From Oscillospiraceae bacterium (GTDB lineage: Bacteria; Bacillota; Clostridia; Oscillospirales; Oscillospiraceae), in contig JAFQUN010000048.1 of assembly GCA_017408525.1 (NCBI GenBank), positions 1-45,408 of the forward strand: a DNA stretch of 45,408 nt. The letters run 5' to 3'. The position numbers and the translations under genes are program-made. The notes below the pieces were generated by a model. It worked only from the letters and a program-made list of their open reading frames with translations. It did no database searches and was not told the DNA's origin. Shown here in pieces: positions 43,451 through 45,408 of the stretch. Each line of letters begins with the position of its first letter. Within the stretch, counting starts at the first letter, position 1.

Positions 43451-44199
43451 TGGAAAGCTATCGTGATCTTGCCCGCTCCTACGACGCGCTGACGCAGGAT
43501 GTCGGTTATGAAAAACGCGCAGACTTTATCGAAAAGCTCTTTTGCCGCGCGAAGATGCCTGTCAAAACGGTTCTTGACCTTGCCTGCGGGACAGGCTCAA
43601 TGAGCGCGATCCTGATGCAGCGCGGCTACGAGATGATCGCCGCTGACGCATCGGAGGATATGCTTGCCGCTGCACGCGAAAAAACGGCGGCCCTTTCCGG
43701 CGAGCCGCCCGTTTTCCTGCACCAGTCGATGCCGAAGCTCGACCTTTACGGTACGGTCGATGCGGCGATCTGCTGTCTTGACAGTCTGAATTATCTCACA
43801 GCGCCGCGTGATGTGCGCAAAACGTTTGAAAGACTGCGTCTTTTCGTTGCTCCCGGCGGCGTGCTTGTTTTCGATGTTCTCACACCCGCGCGTATTGCAT
43901 CGCTTGACGGGCAGGTTTTCTTTGACGAGAGCGAGGATCTTTATTGTACCTGGCGCGCTTTTTACAGCGCGCGCAGCCGCACCGTCACTTACTATATGGA
44001 CATCTTCCGCCGCATGAAGGGCGACCTCTGGCAGCGCAGCGAGGAGGTCCACCGCGAGCGCGCCTACACTGTCGAGGAGCTTACGCGCTACCTTACCGAG
44101 GCGGGCTTTACTGCCATCAAAACGCACGGCGACTGTACGCTCTCCCCCGCACGGGAGAATGCGCAGCGCGTGTATTTCAGTTGTATTCGAGGGAAATAA
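43447..44199 (+). CDS. Class I SAM-dependent methyltransferase
   Basis: A 250-residue cytosolic enzyme with the Rossmann-type methyltransferase domain. Motif I is VLDLACGTGSMSAIL (about 42-56), motif II IAADASEDMLAAA, motif IV DAAICCLDSLNYL, and the post-core strand GGVLVFDVLTP. The start ATG (43447) overlaps the yerC stop as ATGA. Proteins of this type act on small molecules or are annotated next to yerC and ribosome-associated genes; substrate is unknown. It is followed three bases later by hslO, likely in the same operon. Confidence 0.88.
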   Translation: MMESYRDLARSYDALTQDVGYEKRADFIEKLFCRAKMPVKTVLDLACGTGSMSAILMQRGYEMIAADASEDMLAAAREKTAALSGEPPVFLHQSMPKLDLYGTVDAAICCLDSLNYLTAPRDVRKTFERLRLFVAPGGVLVFDVLTPARIASLDGQVFFDESEDLYCTWRAFYSARSRTVTYYMDIFRRMKGDLWQRSEEVHRERAYTVEELTRYLTEAGFTAIKTHGDCTLSPARENAQRVYFSCIRGK

Positions 44200-44202
44200 G
44201 CT

Positions 44203-45105
44203 ATGTCTGATCGTCTGGTTCGAGCAATCACATCTGATGGGATGGTCAAAGCGACCGCTGTCACCACCCGTGAGCTTACAGAACGCGCCCGCAATATCCA
44301 TACGACGCTGCCCGTGGCAACGGCGGCGCTCGGGCGCACACTTGCAGCAGCGTCGATGATGGGCAATGCCCTCAAGGGCGCGGGCGCGAGCCTTACGCTG
44401 CAGATCAAGGGCGATGGCGAGCTTGGCACGATCCTCGCCGTGTCCGACGCGGAGGGGAATGTGCGCGGCTATGTGGTGAATCCCCACACTGACCGACCGC
44501 TCCGTCCCGACGGCAAGCTCGATGTCGGCGGTGCTGTCGGCACGGGCACGCTTACGGTCATAAAGGACCTCAATATGCGCGAGCCGTATGTCGGCACGGT
44601 CGACCTTCTCGGCGGCGAGATCGCGGAGGATGTTGCGGCGTATTTTGTCGAATCGGAGCAGATCCCCACCGCCTGCGGTCTCGGCGTTCTGATCGACCGC
44701 GACCAGAGTGTTCTCACCGCCGGTGGATATCTTATCCAGCTTCTCCCCGGCGCGTCGGAGGATACCATCGTCAAGGTCGAAGGCGGCATCATGGCGGCGG
44801 GCAGCGTCACCTCGCTCCTGCGCGAAAATGATGATCCGGCGGAGCTTTTACGCACGGTGCTTTCCGACTTTGATGTGCGGATATTGGAAGAGCAGCCCAT
44901 CGAATACCGCTGCTACTGCAGCCGCGAGCGCGTGACCGGTGCGCTTTTGAGCCTTGGCGCGCAGGAGCTGCAAAGCATTCTCGACGAGCAGGGGCAGGCG
45001 GACATCACCTGCCAGTTCTGCGACCGTGTGCATCATTTTACCGCCTCTGACCTTCGTGGGCTTATCGCAAAGGCGTCGAAAAAGCTGCCGCGCGAGGACC
45101 GGTGA
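44203..45105 (+). CDS. hslO: Hsp33 family redox-regulated chaperone
   Basis: A 300-residue chaperone activated by oxidation. N-terminal core segments DRLVRAITSDGMVKATA and TTLPVATAALGRTLAAASMM, and the central LTLQIKGDGELGTI, are conserved. The zinc-binding redox switch at the C-terminus has YRCYCSRERV (CxC) and ITCQFCDRVHHF (CxxC), all four cysteines present. ATG 44203 has GAGGGAAA upstream. It is the last gene of the yerC-methyltransferase-hslO run and fits with rubrerythrin as oxidative-stress defence. Confidence 0.95.
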   Translation: MSDRLVRAITSDGMVKATAVTTRELTERARNIHTTLPVATAALGRTLAAASMMGNALKGAGASLTLQIKGDGELGTILAVSDAEGNVRGYVVNPHTDRPLRPDGKLDVGGAVGTGTLTVIKDLNMREPYVGTVDLLGGEIAEDVAAYFVESEQIPTACGLGVLIDRDQSVLTAGGYLIQLLPGASEDTIVKVEGGIMAAGSVTSLLRENDDPAELLRTVLSDFDVRILEEQPIEYRCYCSRERVTGALLSLGAQELQSILDEQGQADITCQFCDRVHHFTASDLRGLIAKASKKLPREDR

Positions 45106-45143
45106 ACGCGGCAAAAAATTTTTGCGGAAAGTGAAAGTTTGCC

Positions 45144-45172
45144 TTGACAATTCGAGGGGTGTTGTTTATAAT
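45144..45172 (+). promoter_or_regulatory. Consensus promoter of the tRNA operon
   Basis: TTGACA (45144-45149), 17 bases, TATAAT (45167-45172): both hexamers perfect, about 30 bases before the first tRNA. Confidence 0.93.
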
Positions 45173-45202
45173 AATCCTTGCCGCTTGTGAGTGGCGGCGC
45201 GC

Positions 45203-45278
45203 GGGAGCATAGCTCAGCTGGGAGAGCATCTGCCTTACTAGCAGGGGGTCACAGGTTCGAGCCCTGTTGTTCCCACCA
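45203..45278 (+). tRNA. tRNA-Val (anticodon TAC), with U at position 37
   Basis: A 76-base cloverleaf with encoded CCA: acceptor GGGAGCA/TGTTCCC (one G-U pair), D arm GCTC/GAGC, anticodon stem TCTGC/GCAGG, loop CTTACTA, T arm ACAGG-TTCGAGC-CCTGT. The loop gives anticodon TAC (valine). Position 37, next to the anticodon, is T where a purine is nearly universal (usual loop CTTACAA). Confidence 0.9.
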
Positions 45279-45284
45279 ACACAC

Positions 45285-45361
45285 GGCCGAGTAGTTCAGT
45301 TGGTTAGAACGCTAGCCTGTCACGCTAGAGGTCGAGGGTTCGAGCCCCTTCTCGGTCGCCA
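45285..45361 (+). tRNA. tRNA-Asp (anticodon GTC)
   Basis: A 77-base cloverleaf with encoded CCA: acceptor GGCCGAG/CTCGGTC, anticodon arm CTAGC-CTGTCAC-GCTAG, T loop TTCGAGC, discriminator G. It is six bases after tRNA-Val. Confidence 0.96.
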
Positions 45362-45378
45362 CTTTTTCTTTCACATAC

Positions 45379-45408
45379 GCCTCTGTAGCTCAGTTGGTAG
45401 AGCAGTGG
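45379..45408 (+). tRNA. Third tRNA of the operon, 5' part only
   Basis: GCCTCTG, TA, GCTC-AGTTGGTA-GAGC, A: acceptor 5' strand and D arm of a tRNA. The window ends before the anticodon, so its identity cannot be read. Confidence 0.85.

Noticed and set aside
45203-45278. Reading the first tRNA as an amber suppressor because CTA occurs in the loop
   Set aside because: With the five-base-pair stem TCTGC/GCAGG the anticodon positions 34-36 are TAC; CTA occupies positions 36-38.

Overview
The window looks like chromosomal DNA of a GC-rich, strictly anaerobic, spore-forming member of the Clostridia, probably in or near the Oscillospiraceae/Ruminococcaceae. Evidence: a SpoIIID sporulation regulator, a selenocysteine-dependent glycine reductase operon, rubrerythrin, a V-type ATPase in place of any visible F-type ATPase, clostridial-type promoters and terminators, and abundant palindromic intergenic repeats. 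I see no phage, insertion sequence or CRISPR array; this is core-type genome with secondary transporters and amino-acid fermentation.

Layout. 1-2.4 kb: the 3' end of ybaB/ebfC, then a DUF4914 protein with a P-loop. 2.5-8.4 kb: four secondary transporters (NSS, NhaC-superfamily, DAACS, EamA); the NhaC-type gene sits behind a lysine riboswitch, which makes it a lysine transporter candidate. 8.5-13.4 kb (minus): a BMP-type ABC importer for nucleosides or related compounds (lipoprotein, ATPase, two permeases). 13.5-16 kb: htpG and a small zinc-ribbon membrane protein. 16-24.9 kb (minus): a nine-gene V-ATPase operon in the Enterococcus hirae order ntpFIKECGABD, whose K subunit keeps all the sodium ligands. 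25-28.7 kb: spoIIID with an apparent AUC start, an LCP cell-wall enzyme, an SLH-domain protein and an unknown membrane protein. 28.8-39 kb: rubrerythrin, an M20 amidohydrolase and the glycine reductase cluster grdX-grdE-grdB-trxB-trxA-grdA-grdCD. 39-45.1 kb: EamA and AEC transporters, a nucleotidyltransferase, a DUF3298-like protein, a TrpR-like YerC regulator with a methyltransferase, and Hsp33. 45.2 kb to the end: a tRNA operon (Val, Asp and a partial third).

How the genes fit together. Glycine, possibly released from N-acyl-glycines or peptides by the M20 enzyme, would be reduced by protein B (GrdE + selenoprotein GrdB), selenoprotein GrdA and protein C (here one fused GrdC-GrdD chain) to acetyl phosphate and ammonia, with electrons delivered by the operon's own TrxB/TrxA. 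The acetyl phosphate can yield ATP. The V-ATPase with a sodium-type rotor ring could couple ATP to a sodium gradient, used by the NSS, NhaC-type and DAACS carriers. This is inference from gene content.

Most notable: (i) a family of intergenic elements whose half-units keep the same three-hairpin plan, with compensatory stem changes and an invariant UNCG-type tetraloop; (ii) a second palindromic repeat with covarying stems; (iii) a fused grdCD gene; (iv) an AUC start codon for spoIIID; (v) a tRNA-Val with U at position 37; (vi) a lysine riboswitch in front of an NhaC-type carrier; (vii) a promoter-overlapping inverted repeat upstream of yerC.
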